Origin: Flavobacterium caseinilyticum | Lineage (GTDB): Bacteria > Bacteroidota > Bacteroidia > Flavobacteriales > Flavobacteriaceae | Direction: 5' to 3' | DNA: 64,000 bases | Assembly: GCF_004349085.1 (NCBI RefSeq) | Contig: NZ_SMFM01000004.1 | Location: forward strand, 179,256-243,255 | Notes under the pieces: generated by a model | The model's database searches: none | Told to the model about the DNA's origin: nothing | Seen by the model: the letters and a program-made list of their open reading frames with translations, nothing else | Program-made: the position numbers and the translations under genes | Shown: positions 16,934-25,044 of the stretch, in pieces | Position numbering within the stretch: the stretch's first letter is position 1 | Layout of the letters: every line of letters begins with the position of its first letter

Positions 16934-17461
16934 ATGTCAGAAGAAAACGTAATATTAGTTAACCATAACGACGAGCAAATAGGGTTGATGCCTAAGCTTG
17001 AAGCACATCAAAAAGCGATTTTGCACCGGGCTTTTTCTGTTTTTGTTTTAAACAGCAAAAACGAAATCATGTTGCAGCAGCGGGCCCACCAAAAATATCA
17101 TTCGCCATTACTGTGGACTAACACCTGTTGCAGTCATCAGCGCGAAGGGGAAACAAACATCAACGCGGGCAGCCGAAGATTATTTGAAGAAATGGGTTTC
17201 AAAACAGAGCTCAAAGAACTTTTTCATTTCATATACAAGGCACCTTTTGATAACGGTTTGACTGAGCATGAACTCGATCACGTGATGATTGGGTATTACG
17301 ATGCTGAGCCCCAGATTAATCCCGAGGAAGTGGAAGACTGGAAGTGGATGAAAATTGAGGATGTGAAAACCGATATGGAAATCCGTCCCGAACTGTATAC
17401 GGTCTGGTTCAAAATAATCTTCGACGAGTTTTACCATTTCCTGGAAGAACATAAAGTATAA
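16934..17461 (+). CDS. idi: Isopentenyl-diphosphate delta-isomerase, type I
   Basis: Interconverts isopentenyl and dimethylallyl diphosphate for isoprenoid synthesis. The 175-residue Nudix-fold protein has the catalytic cysteine in NTCCSHQREGE (about residues 64-74), the metal ligands in LHRAFSVFVLN, the Nudix-like helix SRRLFEEMGF and the second catalytic region TEHELDHVMIG (Glu and His). It is the type I, metal-dependent enzyme, not the flavin type II. It heads a run idi-PTPS-bcp with 20 bp to the next gene, so cotranscription is likely although the functions differ. Confidence 0.94.
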   Translation: MSEENVILVNHNDEQIGLMPKLEAHQKAILHRAFSVFVLNSKNEIMLQQRAHQKYHSPLLWTNTCCSHQREGETNINAGSRRLFEEMGFKTELKELFHFIYKAPFDNGLTEHELDHVMIGYYDAEPQINPEEVEDWKWMKIEDVKTDMEIRPELYTVWFKIIFDEFYHFLEEHKV

Positions 17462-17481
17462 ACTAAACGCAAACCTGCCTG

Positions 17482-17892
17482 ATGAAAGTTACTATTTCAA
17501 GAAAAGCCCATTTTAATGCGGCGCACAGATTATATCGAAAAGAATGGTCAATGGAGCAAAATGATGCCATTTTTGGGAAGTGCAATAATCCGAATTTTCA
17601 CGGACATAATTATGATTTGACCGTAAGTGTTACCGGTGAGATTGATCCCGAAACAGGGTATGTTATGGATGTGAAATTTTTAAGCGATATTATCAAAGAG
17701 GATGTTGAGAACCAGTTTGATCACAAAAACCTGAATCTGGATGTTCCGGAATTTCAGGATTTGAACCCAACTGCCGAAAATATTGTGGTAGTCATTTGGA
17801 ATAAAATCAGAAAAAGAATTAAGCCCGAATTTGAATTGGAAGTGGTGCTGTATGAAACCCCTCGAAATTTTGTAACCTATAAAGGAGAATGA
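17482..17892 (+). CDS. 6-pyruvoyl-tetrahydropterin synthase family protein (biopterin-type motif)
   Basis: A 136-residue pterin enzyme acting on dihydroneopterin triphosphate. Zinc ligands are visible: His in FNAAHRLYR and the pair in FHGHNY. The catalytic cysteine lies in FGKCNNPNFHGHNYDL, spacing C-x5-HGH, and the Asp/His pair in FDHKNLNL, with the substrate Glu in YETPRN. E. coli QueD has C-x3-HGH; the C-x5-HGH form and the CNNPN words match the animal 6-pyruvoyl-tetrahydropterin synthase, so biopterin-type chemistry is more likely than the queuosine step, although automatic annotation usually says QueD. Its stop overlaps the bcp start by 4 bp (ATGA). Confidence 0.88.
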   Translation: MKVTISRKAHFNAAHRLYRKEWSMEQNDAIFGKCNNPNFHGHNYDLTVSVTGEIDPETGYVMDVKFLSDIIKEDVENQFDHKNLNLDVPEFQDLNPTAENIVVVIWNKIRKRIKPEFELEVVLYETPRNFVTYKGE

Positions 17893-18347
17893 AGGAACTA
17901 AAAGTAGGGGATACAATTCCCCATTTTATCGCAAAAGACACGAATGGAAATGATTTTGACAGTGCAACTGTCGTGGGACACAAACCGCTTGTAATTTATT
18001 TTTATCCAAAAGACAATACGCCGGGTTGTACCGCACAAGCCTGCAGCTTTAGGGATCAGTATGAAGATTTTAAGGATTTGGGAGCTGAGGTGATAGGAAT
18101 CAGCAGCGACAATCTTGCTTCGCATCAGCAATTTGCCAAAAGATATCAGCTGCCTTTTATTCTTCTGACAGATCCTGATAAGAAAATCAGAAAACTTTTT
18201 GGTGTTCCCACCGGAATGTTTGGGTTACTGCCGGGAAGAGTGACTTACGTAACCGACAGAAATGGGGTGGTACAGATGGTTTTTGACAGTATGCTGGCAA
18301 CAAAGCATATTCCTAAAGCTCTTGCAGCACTCAAGAAATTCGTGTAA
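17889..18347 (+). CDS. bcp: Thioredoxin-dependent thiol peroxidase (peroxiredoxin, Bcp/PrxQ type)
   Basis: A 152-residue peroxiredoxin that reduces hydroperoxides with thioredoxin. The peroxidatic cysteine sits in FYPKDNTPGCTAQACSFRD (about residues 37-55); the second cysteine five residues on (TPGCTAQAC) is the resolving cysteine of the atypical BCP/PrxQ class. The arginine of the active site occurs in LPGRVTYV. No signal peptide, so it is cytoplasmic. It overlaps the preceding pterin gene by 4 bp, so its translation is coupled to it. Confidence 0.93.
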   Translation: MKELKVGDTIPHFIAKDTNGNDFDSATVVGHKPLVIYFYPKDNTPGCTAQACSFRDQYEDFKDLGAEVIGISSDNLASHQQFAKRYQLPFILLTDPDKKIRKLFGVPTGMFGLLPGRVTYVTDRNGVVQMVFDSMLATKHIPKALAALKKFV

Positions 18348-18457
18348 AAGAAAAAAATGAGGTCATCTTTCTAATTTAAATTCCATTTATTGTTTGATCA
18401 GATAGGTGCAGTCGCACAGGCTTTTATAAACGTAAAATTTTAAAAATATACGCTAGC

Positions 18458-19420
18458 ATGAAATTTTATCCTGTACAGTTTGAACCCATTTTTAAACAGA
18501 GGATCTGGGGTGGTGAAAAACTAAAAACACTGCTTCACAAGCCTATTACTTCAAACAGCACTGGCGAAAGCTGGGAGTTGTCTGCGGTTGAAGGCGATGT
18601 AAGCGTTGTGTCGCGCGGTGAGTGGAAAGGGAAGTCACTGACTGCTTTGATTGATCAATGGCCAAATGAGATTCTGGGAACAGCGGTTCATGACCGCTTT
18701 GGAAAGCAATTTCCATTGCTTTTCAAATATCTGGATGCCCGCGAAGATCTCTCGATACAGGTTCATCCTAATGATGCATTGGCAAAAAAACGACATCATT
18801 CTTTTGGAAAAACGGAAATGTGGTATGTCGTGCAAGCTGATCGTGATGCCAGAATTATTGTAGGTTTCAAAGAAGATTCGAATGCTACGCACTATTTAGA
18901 AAATCTGAAAAACAAAACGTTACTTTCTATTCTTGATACTGTAAAAGTTAAATCAGGTGATGCTTTCTTTTTAGAGACGGGCACGGTACACGCTATTGGC
19001 GCCGGATTAGTGGTTGCCGAGATTCAGCAAACTTCAGACATTACTTATCGTATCTATGATTTTGACAGAGTAGATGCACATGGAAAGACCAGGGAACTTC
19101 ATGTCGATTTGGCTTTGGACGCGATTAATTATAATAAGGTAGAAACCAAGAAAGAATACACGAAGAATACAAACGAATCAAATGTCATTGTTGACTGTCC
19201 TTATTTTACGACTAACATTATTCCGTTAGACGGAGCAATTTCGATTTCTAAATCCGGAGAAAGCTTTACGGTTTATATGTGTGTTGAGGGATCTTTCGAA
19301 ATAGAATGCAACGATTCAAAGTTGCACTATATAAAAGGTGACACTGTTTTGATTCCTGCCGCGATGAATTCATTCATTCTCAATGGAAAAGCTTCAATTT
19401 TAGAAATTTACATTTCATAG
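18458..19420 (+). CDS. manA: Mannose-6-phosphate isomerase, class I
   Basis: Zinc enzyme interconverting mannose 6-phosphate and fructose 6-phosphate for nucleotide-sugar and polysaccharide synthesis. The 320-residue length is typical of the short class I proteins of Gram-positive and Bacteroidota species. Metal ligands appear in LSIQVHPND (Gln and His) and KTEMWYV (Glu), and in TVHAIGAG (His). Other landmarks are IWGGEKL at the start, PLLFKYLDA, and the carboxy-terminal cupin-like part after about residue 240. Transcribed alone, about 110 bp after bcp. Confidence 0.92.
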   Translation: MKFYPVQFEPIFKQRIWGGEKLKTLLHKPITSNSTGESWELSAVEGDVSVVSRGEWKGKSLTALIDQWPNEILGTAVHDRFGKQFPLLFKYLDAREDLSIQVHPNDALAKKRHHSFGKTEMWYVVQADRDARIIVGFKEDSNATHYLENLKNKTLLSILDTVKVKSGDAFFLETGTVHAIGAGLVVAEIQQTSDITYRIYDFDRVDAHGKTRELHVDLALDAINYNKVETKKEYTKNTNESNVIVDCPYFTTNIIPLDGAISISKSGESFTVYMCVEGSFEIECNDSKLHYIKGDTVLIPAAMNSFILNGKASILEIYIS

Positions 19421-19442
19421 TCGGTAATAGAAAGATTATGTG

Positions 19443-19450
19443 TACTTTTG
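19443..19450 (+). promoter_or_regulatory. -7 element TACTTTTG
   Basis: Perfect TAnnTTTG at 19443-19450, 39 bases before the ATG of the 88-residue gene. There is no exact TTG at -33. Confidence 0.5.
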
Positions 19451-19488
19451 CAGACGCAAATTAAAATTCAAATTTTAAAAAAATAAAA

Positions 19489-19755
19489 ATGGCAAACGTT
19501 AAAAATTTAAAAAAAGACATCAACTACGTTTTAGGAGATATTATTGAAGCAGTTTACTTGTTCGAAATTTCTACTACAGGAAAACCAACAACAGAAACGA
19601 ATGCTTTAATTGACGAAGCTATCGCTGCTTTTGACACTTTGATCACTAAAGTGAACGCTAAAAAGGTAGAAGATAAAAAAGCACACTTCAAACAAATCAA
19701 TGTTGAATTGGAACAAACTGCTAATCAATTGATTGCTAAAATCAACGAATTGTAG
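19489..19755 (+). CDS. Small conserved helical protein (88 aa), function unknown
   Basis: An 88-residue protein predicted to be almost all helix (KNLKKDINYVLGDIIEAVYL, then DEAIAAFDTLITKVNAKK, then FKQINVELEQTANQLIAKI). It has the pattern of a four-helix or coiled-coil unit. It looks like a conserved flavobacterial protein without known role. It is preceded by a clear -7 element and directly followed by the tRNA-Thr gene, which has its own promoter. The GCT- and AAA-rich codon use suggests good expression. Confidence 0.75.
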   Translation: MANVKNLKKDINYVLGDIIEAVYLFEISTTGKPTTETNALIDEAIAAFDTLITKVNAKKVEDKKAHFKQINVELEQTANQLIAKINEL

Positions 19756-19788
19756 TCAAAAAAAACGCAAAAAAAGTTTGAATTTGTT

Positions 19789-19818
19789 TTGGAAAATAGA
19801 AATTCAGACTTATATTTG
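19789..19818 (+). promoter_or_regulatory. tRNA-Thr promoter, TTG-N19-TATATTTG
   Basis: TTTTG ending at 19791, exactly 19 bases, then TATATTTG at 19811-19818: a full match to the Bacteroidota consensus. The tRNA begins 16 bases later, so the transcript would start about 8-10 bases before the mature 5' end. Confidence 0.75.
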
Positions 19819-19833
19819 CACCCGTAATGAGTC

Positions 19834-19907
19834 GCCAGCGTAGCTCAGTTGGCTAGAGCAGCTGATTTGTAATCAGCAGGTCGTGGGTTCGAGTCCCTCC
19901 GCCGGCT
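19834..19907 (+). tRNA. tRNA-Thr (anticodon TGT)
   Basis: A 74-base cloverleaf: acceptor arm GCCAGCG/CGCCGGC, D arm GCTC/GAGC, anticodon arm GCTGA/TCAGC with loop TTTGTAA, T arm GTGGG/CCCTC with loop TTCGAGT, discriminator T. CCA is not encoded. Two pairs are non-canonical: A4 with C in the acceptor stem, and T with T in the second position of the T stem. The anticodon TGT reads ACA and other threonine codons. Confidence 0.93.
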
Positions 19908-19917
19908 CTTTAATTAG

Positions 19918-19948
19918 ACCATCCCGTCATAAGCGGGATGGTTTTTTG
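19918..19948 (+). terminator. Terminator after tRNA-Thr
   Basis: accatcccg and cgggatggt form a perfect 9-bp stem with a 7-base loop, followed by TTTTTT: a textbook intrinsic terminator. Confidence 0.9.
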
Positions 19949-20036
19949 TTTTTGGTGGAACCAACAATTAAACTCTGTTTTAAACCTTCGTCATAATTTT
20001 TTGGTTAAATTTGAAATCTAACCAAACAATCACCTT

Positions 20037-20501
20037 ATGGAAGAACAGTCAACTATCGAAAATTTTGAAATGCAATTGCATCAAACGGCGAGCGAATTTT
20101 TAAAAGAAACCGCAAAATGGGCCTACTTTTTATCAATTCTCGGTTATGTAGGAATAGGTTTTATTATTTTTGCAGCTTTATTTGCCAGCACATTATTTTC
20201 CGCTATGGGGAATATGCCGCCACCAATGGGAGCGATGGGACCTTCTTTTGGGATCGTGATGTCCGTAGTGTATCTAATCATCGCTGCACTGTACTTTTTT
20301 CCGGTGTATTACCTGAATAGATTTGCTTCCCATGCCAAAGCGGCTCTTAAAGAAAATAATTCCGAAAGACTTACTGTTTCCTTACAATATTTGAAATCGC
20401 ATTACAAGTTCATCGGAATAATGACATTGGTTGTTTTCTCGATGTATTTTCTAATGTTTGTAGGAATGATAATTTCACGGGCAACTTTTGGCACTATATA
20501 A
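20037..20501 (+). CDS. Small membrane protein, probable DUF5362 family
   Basis: A 154-residue membrane protein with hydrophobic segments at about residues 24-50, 73-97 and 126-150 and a cytoplasmic helical start (EEQSTIENFEMQLHQTASEF). The GTA-rich loop MGNMPPPMGAMGPSFG lies between the first two. The sequence KETAKWAYFLSILGYVGIG and the amphipathic block FASHAKAALKENNSERL fit my memory of DUF5362 proteins, a family of unknown function common in Bacteroidota. Transcribed alone. Confidence 0.7.
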   Translation: MEEQSTIENFEMQLHQTASEFLKETAKWAYFLSILGYVGIGFIIFAALFASTLFSAMGNMPPPMGAMGPSFGIVMSVVYLIIAALYFFPVYYLNRFASHAKAALKENNSERLTVSLQYLKSHYKFIGIMTLVVFSMYFLMFVGMIISRATFGTI

Positions 20502-20859
20502 AAGGCCGCAATCAGGATTTGTGTTTCAAAAACGATTATTGTAAAACCGCCGGGTGTAATTAGTTTTAACGATCATTTTTACATCATAATGAGTGGTTTT
20601 GTCTTGAAGTCTCTGGAAGAAAATCATATGGGATGCAATAAAAATTTCATTAAGAACGATCCTCCATATACTTTTTGACCTGCTTTGCTGCACGAAAGAC
20701 TGAAGTACCGAAACAACTGCCGTTTTTAATAATTACAGCCAGCAGCATATTATTATTAAACAAAAAAACCATCTGTTGCAGTAACAAGATGGTTTTGGTT
20801 TTTACTTCTAGGTAGTCGTTTAAAAGGACTATCTAATGTATCGGATTCTGATTTTAGTT
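20502..20859. other. Gene-free spacer with a shared terminator
   Basis: 358 bp between convergent genes. Apart from the hairpin at 20762-20797 I see no gene, repeat or RNA in it. Confidence 0.5.
20762..20797. terminator. Bidirectional terminator
   Basis: AAACCATCT (20766-20774) and AGATGGTTT (20787-20795) form a 9-bp stem with A-runs and T-runs on the two sides. It can serve the plus-strand DUF5362 gene and, read on the other strand, the DUF4369 gene, though it lies about 65 bp past the latter's stop. Confidence 0.75.
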
Positions 20860-21570
20860 TTATTTCTCATTTTTTATTGATGCAATATATTTGGTCAATT
20901 TTTTTCCATAAAGTGATTTTGCTACTTTTGGAGACATTGCTTTCTGTATCGTATCTAAGTACTTCACGTTGATATCGTAAATCTCGGATAACGCGATGTA
21001 TGGAGCTACCTCATAGTCTCTGTGGTTTAAAGCAAAGTTAGTGGCAAATAAATATTTTCGTTTGATGTTAGATTCTTGTTTGGCAGTTAAGCTGTCCATT
21101 GCTTTTGCGTTTTGACTTTTAACAGCATTGAATTTTTTCTCAATCAGTGTAAGATTTTCATCATTGAAACGCATATTTATTTTTTTGTACTCTTCAAATA
21201 TTTCTTGATTTTTAGAACCTGAAATTTTGACGTCGTATAAATAGCGATCTAAACTGGTTTCGATACTTATGTTTCCCGGTTCGGCAAAGAAAGACAGATT
21301 ATTGTCTAACGAATTGCTCACACCACGATCCAAGAATAAATACAGCATTTCAGGAGACTCCAGGTCAAGATTGCTTTCGAATGACGAACTCCCATCTATA
21401 TTAATTGTGTCAATAGCCACTAATGCAGTGTCAACGACTCTCTGGATGTACAAAGTTCCCTTTTTTAATCCTTTGATATTTCCGGTAATGTGTACATTGC
21501 CTTTAGATTCACTCTTGTTACAAGATGCTAATAGGATAAGCGTAACGAATGCAATAATAGATTTTTTCAT
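20860..21570 (-). CDS. DUF4369 domain lipoprotein
   Basis: A 236-residue lipoprotein: the signal IIAFVTLILLASCNKSES ends in a lipobox with the anchor Cys at residue 17. The DUF4369 region follows (HITGNIKGLKKGTLYIQRV at about residues 27-45, then the beta-rich part ending GNISIETSLDRY and VKISGSKNQEIFEEY). This domain usually precedes a thioredoxin-like domain in Bacteroidota; here there is no CxxC and the protein stops after about 100 helical residues, so the redox domain is absent. Probably an outer- or inner-membrane-anchored periplasmic protein of unknown role. Confidence 0.85.
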   Translation of the reverse strand: MKKSIIAFVTLILLASCNKSESKGNVHITGNIKGLKKGTLYIQRVVDTALVAIDTINIDGSSSFESNLDLESPEMLYLFLDRGVSNSLDNNLSFFAEPGNISIETSLDRYLYDVKISGSKNQEIFEEYKKINMRFNDENLTLIEKKFNAVKSQNAKAMDSLTAKQESNIKRKYLFATNFALNHRDYEVAPYIALSEIYDINVKYLDTIQKAMSPKVAKSLYGKKLTKYIASIKNEK

Positions 21571-21717
21571 GTGAAGTTCAAATTTGTTTTTTGGAATAGG
21601 ATTACGCCATTCTTAATAGGATTAATATTGGAACGATTGCGAATTAATTGGTGTTTCAATTTTGGCGCAAAATAAAGAAAATTGTTGGAAAGATTTTAGT
21701 TACGCATTCAAATTTTA

Positions 21718-21753
21718 CAAAAAAATCCCAAACTATTTCTAGAATGGGATTTC
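21718..21753 (-). terminator. Terminator after the M61 peptidase gene
   Basis: On the minus strand AAATCCCA (21752-21745) pairs with TGGGATTT (21730-21723) around a 14-base loop and runs into a T-stretch, 19 bp past the stop codon. Confidence 0.75.
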
Positions 21754-21771
21754 TTAAAATTATTTCAGAAG

Positions 21772-23634
21772 TTATGCTTTAAACCAGGCTTCTTTCAACG
21801 CTTTTTTCGTTGCATCAGTTGCTCTTAGGCCTTCTTTTTCTTCATACGGAAGTTTTACTTTTCCTTTGATTACTTGTTCCTTGCCGTCACGTTTTATCTT
21901 AATTGCGACAGCATCGTTTTCTTTCCAGTTTTGACTTTCAGTAATCATATCGTAGATATTGTCTAATGAATACGGCTTGTCATTAATAGACACTATTATA
22001 TCTCCTCCTTTTAAACCGAGAGTACTATAAAATACGTTTAACTCCATATTTGGTATCACGATGATTTCTTTTGTCTGTTGGTTTACGGTAATGTAAGGCA
22101 TTTGCCCTTTCAGGAACACATTTCCCGGAACTTTTTCAATAGATTTGGTAACACCAACTTTGGCTAAATAAAAATCATAAGGAATTGGGGTTGCACCAGA
22201 AACATAATTAGTCAAAAATGAACCTACTTCAGGATACGTAAATTCCGTTATTTTGGCAAAAAGCTCGTTATCATTAAACGGTTTTGACACACCATATTCA
22301 TTCGATAATTTTTGCATCAAATCAAGAATTCCTCTTTCACCATTACTTTTCTCTCTGATGATGATGTCCAAACACATCCCAATCAACGCTCCTTTTTCAT
22401 ATACATTCAAGTATTGGGCTTTGTAAGGTTCTGTCAACACATTTGCGCTCATCGTAGTGAAAGGCATCGTGTCATTCATTGCATTCGCATTTTCAATTTT
22501 TTCAGCCATACGCGTGTAAAACTCTTCTTCCGTAATTAATCCTTGATTAATCTGAAAAAGATTGGCGAAATATTCCGTCACCCCTTCATACATCCATAAA
22601 TGTTCTGACATTTTTGGCGTGTTGTAATCAAAATAATGAATCTCTTTAGAATGAATCGTTAAAGGAGTTACGATATGGAAAAATTCGTGTGAAACGACAT
22701 CTTTCATTGATTTAACCAATTCTGATTTGGGCATCATTTCCGGTAAAACCACTGTCGTGGCCGTAGGATGTTCCAAAGCTCCAAAACCTTTTGCATCAGT
22801 AGGCGTCATGCTTGATAAATACAACAATACAGTGTATTTTTTGGTAGCATTGATCTTTCCTAAAAACGTTTTTTGAGCAATCATCATTGTTTTCATCTCC
22901 GGAGTAATGCTTTCAGCAGTTACTTTTCCGGTTGGAGAATATACGCCAATCAGGATTTCCATACCATCTACGGTGAAAGTAGTATAGTCGGGTTTAGCAT
23001 ACATAACTGGATTTTCAACTAATTCAGCATAACGCATTGTTTTAAAAACATCATTGGTCGTGCTTGGATCCAAGTCAGTCATTGAAGTTGCACCCCAAAG
23101 CATTTCAGGATGTGAGACGTTAACGGTGTAAGCAAAATCTTTTTTGTCCTGAAAATAGCCTACAAAACCATGCATGTTCAGCATAAAATTTTTACCGGCG
23201 TCTATATTTGTTCCAGCAGGAGAGAAAATATCATTTTGACCAAAACCGCCGCCTTTTTCCGTATCGAAGGTGTCGTTTACCCAATAAGTGATTTTTACCA
23301 ATGATTTTGCATTCTTGATGTTCCAGGTGTTGTCATCAGTTTTTGTAGTTGCAAGTAGGTTTCCCTTGCTATCAAACGCTTTGAAATCTTCTATGTATTT
23401 ACCGTAATCATCTATGGAATAGGTTCCGGGAACAATTTTAGGTACGCTGTACGTCACTTGTTCGGTAATGATTTTAGGGGATGTAATAGTGACCATAACT
23501 TTATCATCTTTTACATCAATCAAATTGATCGCAACCTCTACCTGTTCTTTTGCAACAGCAGTAACAGTTGTGCCTGCAGTTTTACAGCTCCAAAGAATCG
23601 AAGCAAATGCCAGTGAATAAAGTATTCTTTTCAT
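21772..23634 (-). CDS. M61 family metallopeptidase with PDZ domain, lipoprotein
   Basis: A 620-residue exported peptidase of the glycyl-aminopeptidase family. A lipoprotein signal (SLAFASILWSCKT, anchor Cys at residue 16) is followed by the beta-sandwich amino-terminal domain, then the thermolysin-like core with the zinc site VVSHEFFHIVTP (HExxH, about residues 311-322) and the downstream helix MYEGVTEYFANLF that supplies the third ligand. A PDZ domain near residues 500-590 (LKGGDIIVSINDKPYSL) ends the protein. It is likely to trim short peptides in the periplasm. It lies 50 bp downstream of the alpha/beta hydrolase and may share its transcript. Confidence 0.92.
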   Translation of the reverse strand: MKRILYSLAFASILWSCKTAGTTVTAVAKEQVEVAINLIDVKDDKVMVTITSPKIITEQVTYSVPKIVPGTYSIDDYGKYIEDFKAFDSKGNLLATTKTDDNTWNIKNAKSLVKITYWVNDTFDTEKGGGFGQNDIFSPAGTNIDAGKNFMLNMHGFVGYFQDKKDFAYTVNVSHPEMLWGATSMTDLDPSTTNDVFKTMRYAELVENPVMYAKPDYTTFTVDGMEILIGVYSPTGKVTAESITPEMKTMMIAQKTFLGKINATKKYTVLLYLSSMTPTDAKGFGALEHPTATTVVLPEMMPKSELVKSMKDVVSHEFFHIVTPLTIHSKEIHYFDYNTPKMSEHLWMYEGVTEYFANLFQINQGLITEEEFYTRMAEKIENANAMNDTMPFTTMSANVLTEPYKAQYLNVYEKGALIGMCLDIIIREKSNGERGILDLMQKLSNEYGVSKPFNDNELFAKITEFTYPEVGSFLTNYVSGATPIPYDFYLAKVGVTKSIEKVPGNVFLKGQMPYITVNQQTKEIIVIPNMELNVFYSTLGLKGGDIIVSINDKPYSLDNIYDMITESQNWKENDAVAIKIKRDGKEQVIKGKVKLPYEEKEGLRATDATKKALKEAWFKA

Positions 23635-23684
23635 TTTGTTTTGTTTTTTGTTGTTAGTCTTCTCAGTTGTACAATTGTTACAGC

Positions 23685-24632
23685 TTAAAGTGATTTTACG
23701 AACGTTGTTATGGTGCTTGTTAATTTTGTCGCAATCGGTATTGCAGGATCAGAATAGGATTTCATGTTTTCAGTATCATCCCCGTTGATTTCTTTAAAAA
23801 TATGATTCATATTTTCGATTAAGACGAGTTCAGCCTCCGGCTTTGCTTTTTTTAACAGTTCCGCTTCTGGAGTTGTTACTTGTAAATCTTTGGTACCGTT
23901 TATCAGTAACACCGGTATTTGCAATTTTGCAATTTCGATTTGCGGGTTGTATTTAATCCATGAAATCATATACGGCTGGACACTTTCTCTAAAAAGGGAG
24001 GCTAACATCGGATTTTTTAATTCGAAAGTTTTTCCGCTTTTAAGGATGTCCAGGTTATTTTGTACTTCTTCTTTAAGGAAAGGTGCCTGTTTTGCAATTT
24101 GCTCCACTAAAACGGCATCAATAGTTCTTCCGGCTCCGGCCAATGAAATGAAAGCATCCGCTTTGCCATTAGCTGCTACCATTCCGATCAACGAGCCTTC
24201 GCTGTGCCCGGCAATTATTATTTTGTTATACTTTTTTTGATTTTTAAAAAACAACAAAACGGATGTCGCATCGGTAATGAAATCATCGAAAGTTAGCGCT
24301 GCCTCATTTACAGTTCCAGTTTTCATCTGGGCAATGATTCTTTTATCATAGCTAAAAACGGCAATGTCATTTTTTGCCAATTCTTCGGATAGGTATTTTA
24401 AGGAATTATTGGTAGCGCCTTTTTGATTGCCATCTCTATCCGTAGGTCCTGAACCCGCAATGAGTATGACTAAATTTGTCTTTTTATTTTGTTTTAAAGG
24501 CGAATACAGTGAACCATTTAGCAATGAGTTGATACTAATTTCTTCTTTCTTAAAAGATGGATTTACGGTAGGTTCTTGTGAATAACAGAATACTGAAAAC
24601 AATGTCAGCATCAAGAGTAGTGATTTTTTCAT
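23685..24632 (-). CDS. Exported alpha/beta hydrolase
   Basis: A 315-residue secreted hydrolase. The signal peptide MKKSLLLMLTLFSVFCYSQ ends in the typical flavobacterial YSQ cleavage site. The alpha/beta fold shows the oxyanion region LVILIAGSGPTDRDGNQKG, the nucleophile elbow AGHSEGSLIGM (Ser near residue 144), the acid in LLINGTKDLQVT and the catalytic His in ENMNHIFKEI. The GSGPTDRDGN words are typical of the esterase-like group also annotated as dienelactone hydrolases. Substrate unknown. It begins 1 bp after the stop of the PH-like gene upstream, so the two are cotranscribed. Confidence 0.9.
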   Translation of the reverse strand: MKKSLLLMLTLFSVFCYSQEPTVNPSFKKEEISINSLLNGSLYSPLKQNKKTNLVILIAGSGPTDRDGNQKGATNNSLKYLSEELAKNDIAVFSYDKRIIAQMKTGTVNEAALTFDDFITDATSVLLFFKNQKKYNKIIIAGHSEGSLIGMVAANGKADAFISLAGAGRTIDAVLVEQIAKQAPFLKEEVQNNLDILKSGKTFELKNPMLASLFRESVQPYMISWIKYNPQIEIAKLQIPVLLINGTKDLQVTTPEAELLKKAKPEAELVLIENMNHIFKEINGDDTENMKSYSDPAIPIATKLTSTITTFVKSL

Positions 24633-24633
24633 A

Positions 24634-24975
24634 TTATTTAGTGTTTAATTGATACAGTACTTCTGTTGGATTTTCAACTTCGATAATCAGCTTTTTGTAA
24701 TAATGATCGTAGAGTTCAACAATTATGGCATTATCGGTATTCATTACATCCCAGAAATTCCGTCCATCTTTATAAAATGTTCCTGCGGCAATTAAACCAG
24801 GAACTTCTGTACCCGGCATCCTCAAACCTTTCCAGATCGTGAATTCATCGCTGTTCTGGTAGGCTCTGATGATTTTTGCTTTTGGGATGGTAATTCTGTT
24901 TTGGAAAGCCCATAATTTATGCCAGCCTTTAATTTCGAAAATATATGAGCCGTCACCTGATGTTACTGAAACCAT
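24634..24975 (-). CDS. Small PH-like domain protein (113 aa), function unknown
   Basis: A 113-residue beta-rich protein. The layout is a bacterial PH-like barrel: strands around GDGSYIFEIKGWHKLWAF and RITIPKAKIIRAY, the loop KGLRMPGTEVPGLIAAGTFY, then NAIIVELYDHYYKKLIIEVENP and a final helix. The run R-x-PG-T-x-x-PG-x-I-x-x-G-T-F/R-x-x-DG-R-x-F reminds me of an unnamed family also common in Actinobacteria, which suggests an old conserved fold or transfer between phyla. It lies 1 bp upstream of the exported hydrolase gene but has no signal of its own. Confidence 0.72.
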   Translation of the reverse strand: MVSVTSGDGSYIFEIKGWHKLWAFQNRITIPKAKIIRAYQNSDEFTIWKGLRMPGTEVPGLIAAGTFYKDGRNFWDVMNTDNAIIVELYDHYYKKLIIEVENPTEVLYQLNTK

Positions 24976-25010
24976 TATTTACATTTTAAAAGGTAGTGTT
25001 TATAAAAATA

Positions 25011-25038
25011 AAAAAAAACTCCTAAATATCAGGAGTTT
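25011..25038 (-). terminator. Terminator after the TIGR03643-type gene
   Basis: On the minus strand AAACTCCT (25038-25031) and AGGAGTTT (25023-25016) form a perfect 8-bp stem with a 7-base loop and a long T-run, 7 bp past the stop codon at 25045. Confidence 0.85.
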
Positions 25039-25044
25039 CATTCT

